From NCBI GenBank assembly GCA_019925795.1, contig CM034301.1:48695783-48759782 (forward strand): a DNA stretch of 64,000 nt, written 5' to 3'. Positions 12,488 to 22,721 of this stretch are shown here, piece after piece. Within the stretch, counting starts at the first letter, position 1; each line of letters starts with the position of its first letter. The notes below the pieces were generated by a model, which worked only from the letters and a program-made list of their open reading frames with translations, did not search any database and was not told the DNA's origin. The DNA is from Dendrobium chrysotoxum. Taxonomy: Eukaryota; Streptophyta; Magnoliopsida; Asparagales; Orchidaceae. The translations under genes and the position numbers were made by a program.

Positions 12488-13227
12488 GAGTAAAAGTTCA
12501 AAATAGTCCCAGGGCTATTGATAAATGTCTAATTTTGTCTCAGAGTTTTGTATTGCTCTATTTTAATCCCTCAACTATTACAAATTGAGTCAATCTAGTC
12601 CCAAAGCTTAAATAAGAGTTAAAGTTAACTCCAAAGTTAAATATGAAGGGTATTTAGGTATTACAAGTAAATATGAGATTATATTGCTCTATTTTATTAT
12701 TTAATAAATTATAGTATATAGTTAATCTAGTGCATAATAAGGATGAATAAATAGTGAATAAATTTTATATCTTTTTAAAGTAAAATCCAACATTGTTATT
12801 TTTTATCATATTTTAATAATTTTATGGATTATGTAATAGATTAAAAATTATTAAAATAATTTTCATTTTATATTAAAATATGGTAAAGAAAAGTAATGTT
12901 AGATTTTGCTTTAAAAAATATAAATTTTTTTATAATTTATTCACCTTTATTATGAATTAGATTAATTATATATTATAATTTATTGAATAATAAAATAGAG
13001 CAATGTAAACAAAGTAATCTCATATTCATTTGTAATATCTAAAATAACATTCATATTTAAATTTGGAGTTAATTTTAACTCTTATTTTATGATCTAAGAC
13101 TAAATTAACTCAATTTTTAATAGTCGAAGGATTAAAATGGGGCAATGCAAAACTATGAGACTAAATCGGATATTTATTAATAGTCGGGGGGGGGGGGGGG
13201 GGGGGGGACTATTTTAAGCTTTTACTC
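12488..13227. mobile_element. Long-fold-back Mutator-like MITE, 740 bp
   Basis: The left half (from GAGTAAAAGTTCAAAATAGT) is largely the reverse complement of the right half (ending ACTATTTTAAGCTTTTACTC). Similarity extends for most of each 350-bp arm, so the whole element can fold on itself. Flanks are ACTTGTAAG (12479-12487) and ACTTGCCAG (13228-13236), 7 of 9 matching, as in Mutator-like elements. The right arm holds a 22-base G run where the left arm has only a short C/G stretch. It is non-coding. Confidence 0.88.
13186..13207. repeat. Poly-G run of 22
   Basis: An uninterrupted G tract lies inside the right arm of the fold-back MITE. The left arm at the same place reads only CCCAGGG, so the tract expanded after the arms were formed, or it is an assembly or sequencing inflation. 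Confidence 0.9.
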
Positions 13228-13540
13228 ACTTGCCAGCTTTTAATTTCTTGTTCACATCAAATTCAATTAGAGATAAAGCATTTTGCTCCATTTTTTCCCC
13301 TTAATCTCTTGCCTGTTTTTAATGACTAGTGCCAACATTACAACACTTGTGAATTAGGTGTGTTTGGCAAGCTTTGTATAACTATGATGCACCGATATTT
13401 ATAACATAAAAGTATGTAGTGCCCAATACATGCATGGTACAATACGTGTATCCAACTTGTGTCATAGGTTAAATGAAATAATAATGTTGAAAATGGCGAA
13501 ATTGAGGAAGATTCAAATACTCATAAGATACTTTTAGTTT

Positions 13541-14790
13541 TTTTTTTTTTAGAAAAATAGGCGCAATCATGGCCAATTTCATTCCACAAAATGAAAGGTT
13601 ACAAGAGAAAAGAATAGTTTTGTAAGAAAAAAAAAACAGAAAAAAACTTACAAAACATAGAAAAAAAAACCCTTACAAAAGGAGAAAGAGAGGAAAAAAA
13701 AAAAAAAACAAAGAGCTAACTAACAACAACCAGCTCTAAAACCTAAAATCTAAACAACATATCAGGCAATAAAAATGCCCAACAAGAAATGCCCAATAAA
13801 ACAAAAGAGAACTAATAGTCTTCAAGCTCTTTCAAGCCACCAACCTATCAGCAAGAGAACAACTTGATCAAATAGCAGCTTAAAAAGGAATGATGAAGCT
13901 AATACCAGTCAACACCAAAAAATGGGACAAAAGAAGATAATCAACAGAAAACCAACTGTCCCCAAACCAAGTTCTAGAACTCAAGAAGGGAGTTGAATCC
14001 CATCCAAGCCTCCAACCAAACAATTAACGAATGACCAAAAGCAACTGCAGAAATTCAAACCAGTCAAGACCTAGCATTACCCTGTCCACAAAACACCAAA
14101 GAGAAATTAATATAAGGTTTACCATATCAAGGGAATCAGCAGAGAACTAGAGCCACCAAACGAATCTCCTACACCAAGAGGAAATAAACAACTCCCAGTC
14201 AACCAAGCTAATGAGCAAGAGAACAACCAAATCGCCAAACAACAAAAGAAAACCCAAAAACCAGGCCACCAACACTTGCAAAAACAACTACAACAGTCAA
14301 AAATTTAGAAAACCAAAGACCAAAAAAGGCCTCAGAGTAGGGGAACCTTTAGCCAACATACTACTTTGGTTGCTATACCGAACCTTCCAAGGGAAAAACC
14401 TAATTGCCAAGCCAACCATCCAAAAGAAGAAAAAAAAGGAACACAGTCATCACCGACCAAGACCCACAAAACAGAACAGACAGAGCAACCAACACCCACA
14501 AAAAAAATCAGGAAAATAAAGAAAAATAGCTTCGCCATCCAAGGAAAACCCTGGTTGCCAAGCCATAAACCAGAAACCAAATAAAAACAAAAACAAAAAA
14601 CCCCAAAACCACCACCATCTTAAACAGGCAAACGACAGAATTTATGAAATGAAACCCAATTTGCAGCTTTAGCCTTAAGCAAACTTAATACTCTTATATA
14701 AAGAGAACAAACAGCAAAAATAATTATCAAATTTTCTCCTATTCCTTTCTCTCCAAATAAAATAAACAGAGCAACAAATAGTTAGGAAAA
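13541..14790 (-). pseudogene. 3' end of an L1-type LINE
   Basis: Read on the minus strand, about 14760-14720 encodes VYFIWRERNRRKFDN, the block found near the C terminus of plant L1 LINE polyproteins. It is followed by stops, a T/G-rich 3' untranslated region, and an A tail visible as a T run at about 13540-13552 on the plus strand. The element is strongly 5'-truncated and inactive. Plus-strand open frames across the A/C-rich region (14211-14519) are composition artefacts. The upstream boundary near 14790 is approximate. Confidence 0.7.
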
Positions 14791-15257
14791 ATAAGAATTT
14801 AGCATCCGAAAATCAATCCGAATCCCAAATAAAATAAAAAATTTGAATAAGATTAGGCCTTTAGTTTTGAAAGAGAACCAAATATGCATTTAATTTATAA
14901 TTTATTCATATTGCCTCTTTTTTCTATTATTGTTAGTTTTTATTTCTTTTGTTAAAAAATAAAATTTATCATTATATGAATTGGTTGTATGTATTTTATG
15001 TTAATTTAATTATATATATGCTGCATTTTCATGCCTTACATTTTTTATTATTAGACGGGCCACACGCTCCGTATTAGAGCATTCTAGTCATGAAGCTTCA
15101 ATCAAACATGGGGAAACGACTAATCACATCAATATTTTTAGGAAAATAAAGGTAGGCTATTGATCTTTCGAAGTTACCTCTTCATTTTTTTTGTTGTTGA
15201 GATTTTAACCTTGCTAGGTTTTTTTGGGGGTTGAAGGCAATTCACATATTTAGTACT
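14791..15257. other. AT-rich sequence, nothing recognised
   Basis: Low-complexity AT-rich DNA between a LINE fragment and an LTR, with no coding or RNA signal that I can see. Confidence 0.5.
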
Positions 15258-17540
15258 TGATACATCATTAAAAATCAACTTGATCAATTTCAAGAAACTT
15301 ATAATCAAATTCAACAGCTCGACAAGATGAATCTATTGATACAAAAAGTAATTCGATCCGACACTAAATGAGTCCAAAACAAACACTTGAAACATAATTA
15401 AAAATTTAAAAAAACAATACTTGGTGAACCAAACGATTTATAAATTTTGCATGCTTATAATCAAATTGAGTGTCCTGACGAGATGAATCCAACAATCCCA
15501 AAATCATTTAATCCCAATATTATTAATGCACTTAAGTGCTGAATGAACAATCTTTGATCGAGGGAATTCATGCAGCCTTCCAATGGAGTGTTTAAAATTT
15601 TGGCTATATTTATGAGACATTCCTTTCTAAAAAATCTATAAATAGGCCCCCTAACCTTTATCTGAAGAGGAGGTTATACTTTGGTTTAAGATTTAAGAGA
15701 GCTTAGATGCTTGAAGAGTTTTGAAGCTCAATCTGAGCACCATTATCGAATCACCACTCGATTGTCGGTGTCAGAGCACTGTCGCCATCGGACAACCATC
15801 CGACTATTGCCATTAGACCACCGCTCAACTGTTGCTGCCAGATTACTGCCTGATGGGGACCATCCCCATAAGACCACCACCTAATCTTCGCTATCAGACC
15901 ATCGCTCGACTGTTGCCATCAGATCATTGCCTTACCGCCACTATTGGACCATTGCCTCATCGCCGTCATTGCAATCCTTCAACCACCATCGTTGGATTGC
16001 GATCCTTCAACCACTGTCACATTACTGCGATCCTCCGAACATCGTTGACTGATTACGGTCCTCCAATCACTATAAGTTGACTATGGTAGTTTGATCATTA
16101 TTGACTAACTACATTGATGCATGCTAACTTTGTTGCTTGCCATCGCCAACAACGATTATGCAAACCATCACTCATAAGGATGATATACGCCATCAACATT
16201 AAGTCTGACTCCCGACATCAGCATTAAGATTTATGTTAGACTTCTTGATTTTTGATCTCCCATTCTCAGAAGAGAACCAAATAGATAGCAAATTATCTCT
16301 TAATAATAGTTTCCATGCCATAGGGTTCTTCCAACTTCTGCCACATGATTTATTTTATGTAGTTTATGTCTATTATATTATATCAATACTTTCCTAAGTT
16401 ATAGTTAAGAGCATTGATGTATCATCAAAAAAATATCTTGATCAGGCACGAATCTTGATGCAAAATCAAGTTGGAAACTTCAAAAATTAAATCATAAATC
16501 ATATGAACTCCGATTTCAGTAAACTTACAGTCGAACTGAAGGTCTCGAAAATACGAATCCAACGACACCAAATTCAACTCAATCCGAGCCCAAATGAGTC
16601 CAAATCCAAGACCCGAAGCGCATTTGGAGGATTCAAACTATAATTTGGATTACCAAATGGTTTCCAAACGTGATATGCCTATAGTCATATCGAGTGGCTC
16701 GACGAGACGAATCCAGCGAGCCCAAGACCGCCAAATTCTGATATCATTAAGACCTTCAAATGCTCAATAAATGGTCCATGATCAAGAGATTCAACATCGA
16801 TCGTTCATTCAAACCACTCCCAATTTACCCTTGATTTTCCTCATATTTACTGGCCATGCCACTCTCAGAAAACTATAAATAGACCCCTCATTTCTCATGA
16901 GAGGGGACCCAACCAACAAGAGAAGAGAAGGAGCCAAGGAAGAGAGCTATTTTGCCACCAAACTCCTCCTCGACCACCGTTGGACTTTCACCCGGCAGCC
17001 GACCGACGCCGGAGTTCTGCCCAACAACCAATCGACGCCGGAGTTCCGTTCGATAGCGGACTGACGCTGGATTTCCTCCCGAACACCAAGTGTAGCTGGA
17101 TTTCTGATCTCTGTTTGTAATTGATTTTCAACCTGCCGATTGATTATTATAATATGATCATCCTCAATTTCGGGGACAAGTCAGCCACTTGTAACCTAAG
17201 AAAATGCTAGTGGAATCCTTTCAACTAGGCGTGGCCCAATGGTTTTTCCCTTTCTAGGGTTTTCCACGTAAAAATCCTGGTATTCTTTTATTTTCTATTT
17301 GTGTGTTGGATATACGTACAATGCTGAAACGAAAATTTTTAACTCTATCGCCGCGTATATTCTAGCCCACAACAAGCATTATTTGCAACTGATAATATAT
17401 ACCAATTGAATCATTTCAATTAGGTATGACCCTGAGGATTTTCCCTTTTTCATGTTTTCTACATAAAAGCTTTGGTGTCTCTTGCATCCTCTTTTATATA
17501 TGTATGTGTTAGATCTTTGTAGAAATGCTAAAATATTAAA
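15258..17540 (+). mobile_element. Old copia-like solo LTR, interrupted by a younger LTR of the same family
   Basis: The sequence starts TGATACATCA, and its two parts (15258-16409 and 17380-17540) align with the younger LTR at 16415-17374. The first part shares the text around CTCGACAAGATGAATC and a CTATAAATAGGCCCC promoter-like box at about 15637. The second part shares the 3' region around GATTTTCCCTTTTTCATG. A degenerate 20-30 bp repeat built on ACCACCGCTCGACTGTTGCC-like units fills about 15760-16100. No coding sequence is seen. The 3' boundary before the CA/CT microsatellite is approximate. Confidence 0.65.
16415..17374 (+). mobile_element. Solo LTR (copia-like), 960 bp, with 5-bp target duplication
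   Basis: The LTR starts TGATGTATCATC and ends CCCACAACA, flanked on both sides by AGCAT (16410-16414 and 17375-17379). A TATA-like box CTATAAATAGACCCC lies near 16876. The 3' part contains GGGTTTTCCACGTAAAAATC, familiar from plant Ty1/copia LTRs. With a perfect duplication and no internal region, it is a solo LTR left by recombination between the two LTRs of a full element. It sits inside an older LTR of the same family. Confidence 0.9.
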
Positions 17541-17556
17541 CACACACACACACACA

Positions 17557-17618
<62 letters not shown>
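17541..17618. repeat. Compound microsatellite (CA)n(CT)n
   Basis: About ten CA repeats are followed by about thirty CT repeats without interruption. Confidence 0.97.
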
Positions 17619-17621
<3 letters not shown>

Positions 17622-19299
17622 CTGCTACAAATGTTATTACACAGAATAGTTTGACAAGTCTTTGAGAAATGATTCTTTGTAACTTCAAAAGTTTGGTCAT
17701 GTCAATGTCTTAGGTATGGTCGTAATAGGAAAGTTCCTTTGCCATCTTCCATTTTATCAGTTTTTAAAGAAACAACTTAAGATTGCAACATCAAATGAAC
17801 AACATCCTATACTTAGCTGTAGTTAGAAAACTCTTCTCTTCTATCATCCATTGTTGTGTCAATTTCATGGGAATTATATGTGGATTGATTGACAATCTTG
17901 GATGCAATCTTGAAGGGATATGTTAACATCTCGGGCATGGTTGTAGACAAGCAAGTCCTTCCATCCAATATATTTTTTGCATCCAAGTCAACATTATTGG
18001 CAGCCATCTTTCTTAAAATTTTTGGCAAATACGAAAATTTTAAAGAAAGTCTTAAGTTAATTTCAAACTTTACGCAAACCCCTTGCGAAACTGTAACTCC
18101 TTAGGCAAGGTTACAATTATGTCCTTAAAAGGACAGTAATGGTCTAAAGAAAAACTAATTTTCACATTTGATTTGGGATGCTCGTGGCATTCGCACCCTC
18201 CTAATGAGAGCACAATTGATCTTAGGGAGACCTCTTTCACTTAAGTTAGTTTTATCAAGTAATGCTCTTAAAAATAAACTTTGATGGGTCAAATATCATT
18301 AGTGGATTTTTTTCTCTCTTTAACACAATTTAATGTTATCGAGTAACGCTTTGACAAGCAAACTTTAAATAAATCAAACATTCTTTGTTGACTTCACTCT
18401 ACCTCTTCCGCGCAGGTTAACATCATTGAGCAACACTCTGACAAATAACCTCATATAGGTCAAACTTTTTTAGTGGATTTTCTCAACCTCTTCGACATTG
18501 GTTAACGTCATCCAATAATATTCAAGCAAACAATTTTGGACGGATCAAACATCCTTGATAATTTACTTTTAACATCTTCTGTCATAGTTTAAGATTTAGG
18601 GTGGTACTTCATATTAATGACCTAAGAAAAAAAAATTCTATAAAGAATTCCTCATAACTTTTCTTAGCACTGATAAGGAGCTTGGTTAAAATTACTCCAT
18701 TAGTAAATCCTATCACTATTTTGTCAAAGTATCAATAATACCCAGAAAAACATGCATCCAAAATGGTTAAGTCTCACACGGAGAGCAAGTTTTCAAAATA
18801 TCAGTTTATTATTACATAAAAGATTGAGATTTCATTACTTCTAGCCATTTGATTGCAAATTTCTATCAACTATGAAGAAGACTACATATATACAAATAAG
18901 AATTCTTATTTCAAATTCACATACAAAATTACTACATGATATTGACACACTCTTCATCGTGATATTTTCTAAAATCTTCTATAATCTTTAATCTCGTCTT
19001 AGCTACCAACAAGAGGTCTCTTCTCTCTTTGGAGATTGTTGCAATTTTAAGAAAGTAAACTCTACTTCAATTGCAACATATCTCAAATGACTTCAATGAC
19101 ATCAAAGTTAACACCGATGTTTGGCATCACTAATGTTGGCACCCAACGTTAGCATCTTCAAATAGGCAGCCTCTTCTCCCACATAATTTTATATTTTTCA
19201 AGAATATCTCAAATGATTTCAATGATATTAAGACCCACGGTGATGCTTGAATCATTAATATTGGAGTATGAATTTTGAGAAGAAGTGCAGAAGCGAGCT
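17619..19299. repeat. Non-coding DNA with a degenerate ~100-bp minisatellite
   Basis: From about 18240 to 18590 the text 'atcgagtaacgctttgacaa' recurs in diverged form roughly every 90-120 bp, each followed by a GTCAAA...TTAGTGGATTTT block. This is a decayed minisatellite. The flanking parts show nothing recognisable; the open frame at 17889-18104 has no known motif. Confidence 0.55.
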
Positions 19300-19709
19300 T
19301 TGATCATCTCCAAATTTGGTTCTTCTAATGAGGACAATCAACGCCCCTCTCAAGCAATGATTAGAGCCTCATCAGAGGGGTTAGAATTCTTGAATAAATC
19401 CAATCTGATGAGGATAGTCCACACCTCTTTCAAGAGAAGATTGAAGCCTTTATGTAGGGATGGGTAGCCTTAATTGCCTTCAAATCCAATATGTTTGATG
19501 AGGATAGTCATTGCCTCTTTCAAGAGATGAGCAAAGCCTCACCATAGGGACTGGAAGTATTGATTGCCTACAAATGTGGTTCGTTCGACAACGACTCCCA
19601 ACACCTTTTTCAAGGTAAGACCAAAGGCTTGTTATAGGGATGAGAAGTCTTGACTACCTCCAAATACGGTCTATCTTAAGACAATAGTGAACACCTCTTT
19701 GAAGGGAAG
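19300..19709. repeat. Minisatellite, ~90-bp unit, about 4.5 copies
   Basis: The anchor CCTCTTTCAAG or a variant occurs at about 19346, 19424, 19513, 19603 and 19693. Each is preceded by ATGAGGATAGT-like text and followed by AAGCCT...TAGGGATG. Unit spacing is 78-90 bp with moderate divergence. It ends exactly where the LTR start TGTAATATCC appears. Confidence 0.8.
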
Positions 19710-20120
19710 TGTAATATCCACTGTAATAGTGTTTTGAACTGATCTGAATATGATATGGTAAGTCTTTTGGTTTTGCATTTTTATATTTCTATTCTATGAA
19801 CATCTCTGTATATCTCTCAATGCATCATTTCTATGTTAGAGCATATCCTAAGGGCTCTATCTGTGAATATTTGAAAATTTCTCTTGGGAGCACTTTGGTG
19901 CTTAGCTCTCTAAAATTTCTTTTTCGAAAATGAGAAAAATGAGATTTTGAGGGGTGCTATATAGTTGTGGCGATATGTTCTCTATCTTTCTGAAACTTAA
20001 AGGGAGCGCTGCAGTGCTGGGAGTTTGAGTGTTGCGGTTCTATGAAATGAATTCTTATATAAATATCAAGGTTCACTAAACTCTAAGAATTAAAATTATT
20101 TCTCTTAAATCCCAACTAGC

Positions 20121-20163
<43 letters not shown>

Positions 20164-21480
20164 GGTGAGATCTTAGAGAGCGAAAGTTCGATCCATGCCA
20201 CTTCGGACCACTTTTGTCCATCGGAACAATTCAAAAAATTATCTAGATCGAGGTAAATTAGATTATCCCATCTCAGTTTATATTAATTCGAAGTTTTTGG
20301 AATTTTTTGATTTAGATTCTAAAATTTCAACACAAAAGTGTGTATATTATGACATTTAGCCAATTTTTACTGTGTAACTTTTGATATGCTATAGATTACA
20401 ATATTTTACACATTTTAGTATATTATTTGTGATTTTTTACCGGACAATTTTAATTTTATGCTAATTTAAGTATTATGAAAACTATTCTGACACTAACTAA
20501 TAATGTTGTAGTACAATAAAGCTTTGAAACGTAGTTGTGAACAATATATGATAATTTGGTTGTGATTTAAAAACGTGAAAATTTGTGTGCGGGTTTACTT
20601 CGAAATTCTATCTATTTTGTTGCTAGTAGGACATTTTGTTAAAATTTTGTGATAGGTCTAAATACTGTTTACTATGTCCAAAAATGTGATTTATTTTGTG
20701 GTTATATGTCTAAAATGTGTGAATTGGAAAAGTTTTGGTGATTGATGGGAGTTCTGATGTATTGTGTACCGAGAGCTATAAGGACCTGAAATTTTGAATA
20801 TGATGTTTGTATGAGAGTTACAAAGGCCTGAAATTCAGGATATTAGCGGTGCAAACACTGAGAGTTATAAAAGTCTGTTATCTAATATGCTAGCATATGG
20901 AGTCATTAAGGGTCTGAATTCTAAATTTTATATTTGTTGGAAGGCATAAGTGCTTGAGGGAAATGAATGTGATATGCTCTGTGATGTATTTAAATTTCTA
21001 TTATCTATGATATGATGTGATATGTTTATTATTTTTGTATCTATAATTTGTGAAATAAGTGTATTTCAATTATTTTGCGCTAACACTAAACCTGAACCTA
21101 AACCGAAAGTATATATCTATCTGCTCTGAGACAACACAAGGGTACTATGTTGTGTAATCTGTTTAAAGTTCTATAAAGATAGTCAACTTTATTGTTTATA
21201 TTGTTTGTGTATTATTAAGAATTTAGATAAATTCAGTGTAGCCTATTGAGCTACAGTTTGCTTATTTTGCGCCTGTTTCAGGTTAGGGTAAAGAGAAGAA
21301 TATGTTGAGTAGATAGAGATGACAAGTTATGATTTTTGAGTATTTGTTAGATTTTTTCGAGTCATGATTTTCTATTTTTGTGCAACATTCTCTGTGCCCT
21401 GGACTTTTTGTGCACATTCCTCATATTTATGAATACTTGTGTTTGACTTTTTTTGTTGATTAAGGACCCAAATATGAGTA
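19710..21480 (+). mobile_element. LTR-like sequence (gypsy-like), 3' boundary uncertain
   Basis: It starts TGTAATATCCACTG and has the stop-rich AT composition of plant gypsy LTRs. A (GA)n tract lies at about 20122-20158. Diverged GAGAGTTATAAAGG-like units, comparable to those in the LTR at 27863-29461, lie at about 20776-20900. The CAGTTTGCTTATTTTGCGCC...GTTTCAGG block lies near 21257. The part around TTTACTGTGTAACTTTTGATATGC (about 20370) is also found in diverged form at the window end (about 63810). No flanking duplication could be identified. Confidence 0.5.
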
Positions 21481-21956
21481 TGATATTTATGTGTTCAGCC
21501 TATTAAAAGCTCCAAGTATTCATAAACAAGAACAGTAAAAAAACCAAATCACTTATAATATTCAGCTCGTTTACTTCCCCTTCATCATGGCTCCTACTGA
21601 ATACACCATACCTTTTCTCTCTGGAGGTCGCAACATCTGTATCTCATTTGTCGAGTCCAAGGAGATGGTGGAAGTGGAATTTCGGTCAACTTGATCTACA
21701 TTCACTCACGGAGCCTCCCCTTATTGTATTGCACTAAAACTCAGTGACTCCCCTTCTACTCCCACAATAAGGTGGAGAAACCTTTACAAAAACTCTTTTT
21801 CACCAATCTCGATGAGATAGAGAACACAAACTCTTTTTATTTCCTCCTGAAACAGGCAGAGAACCCAAACTTCTTTTGCTTCCTCCTGAAGTAAGCAGAG
21901 GACATGGAATGTCATGAATTCTTTTAACACAATAGAGAAGCAAATGAGTTTGGGAG

Positions 21957-22265
21957 GACTTTCTTATTGCTTTCTAAAGCAGTTTTTCGTACAAAAATTT
22001 TTAGTTCAAAAAATTTTTGTATTAAAAAGCAATAAGAAAGCTGCACAAGGGACAACTTTCATACTGCTTTTTAAAACGATTTTTTAGTACAAAAATTTGA
22101 AATTCAAAAAAATTTTATACTAGAAAGCTGATTTAGAAAGCAAGAAGAAAGCCATCCCAAATGAAGCCTACGGCTTTCTTATGACTTCTTAAAGCAGCTT
22201 TTAATATAAAAATTTTAATTTTTATATTAAAAGCTATTTTAAGATGCAGTAAAAAAGCCGTTCTA
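21957..22265. mobile_element. Cluster of hairpin MITEs (PIF/Tourist-like ends)
   Basis: Three successive imperfect hairpins are visible: about 21963-22050 (arms TTTCTTATTGCTTTCTAAAGC and AGCAATAAGAAAGC), about 22060-22160, and about 22170-22265 (arms around CTTTTAATATAAAAATT). The ends read TTTGGGAGGACTTTC and, inverted, TTTGGGATGGCTTTC, as in the short elements at 50809-50917 and 61359-61429. This looks like one element inserted into or beside another. It lies about 460 bp downstream of the UPM1 stop codon. Confidence 0.65.
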
Positions 22266-22721
22266 AATGAAGACTAAGTTGATGCATTAATTATAAGCAT
22301 AATATAATATTAACAGAAGCACCAACCAGTAAATGACGATTATTATGATGATATTTCTATAGAAGCAATCAGCATAATTCAAGTCACAGAACACGAGAGA
22401 ATCACAGTGACAACTACAACAATTTGATCAATATGATCCAAGGTCCAGTAAACACAAGCAAACTGCTTGGAGGGATTCCAACTTCAAATTAGGCGGAGTA
22501 GAAAAAAAAATTTCTACCTGAAAATTTTGGGACTAAACAAACCCTATTATGCATCTGCTACAAAACTAGCATGAACAGCAGAGGTGATGTGATGAGCCTG
22601 CCAAATAATAAACCACTTCTCAACCTTAAAATTAGACGGCCCTCTTAGTGTTGCCTTGTGCTGCAGAATTGATGTGAGGCAATGTAAGGATTCACTGAAA
22701 TTTTTTTTTAAAAAAAAGTAG

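Noticed and set aside
14211..14584. Overlapping lysine/proline-rich open frames on the plus strand
   Set aside because: They read the A/C-rich complement of a LINE 3' region; there are no domains, and the real signal (WRERNRR block) is on the other strand.
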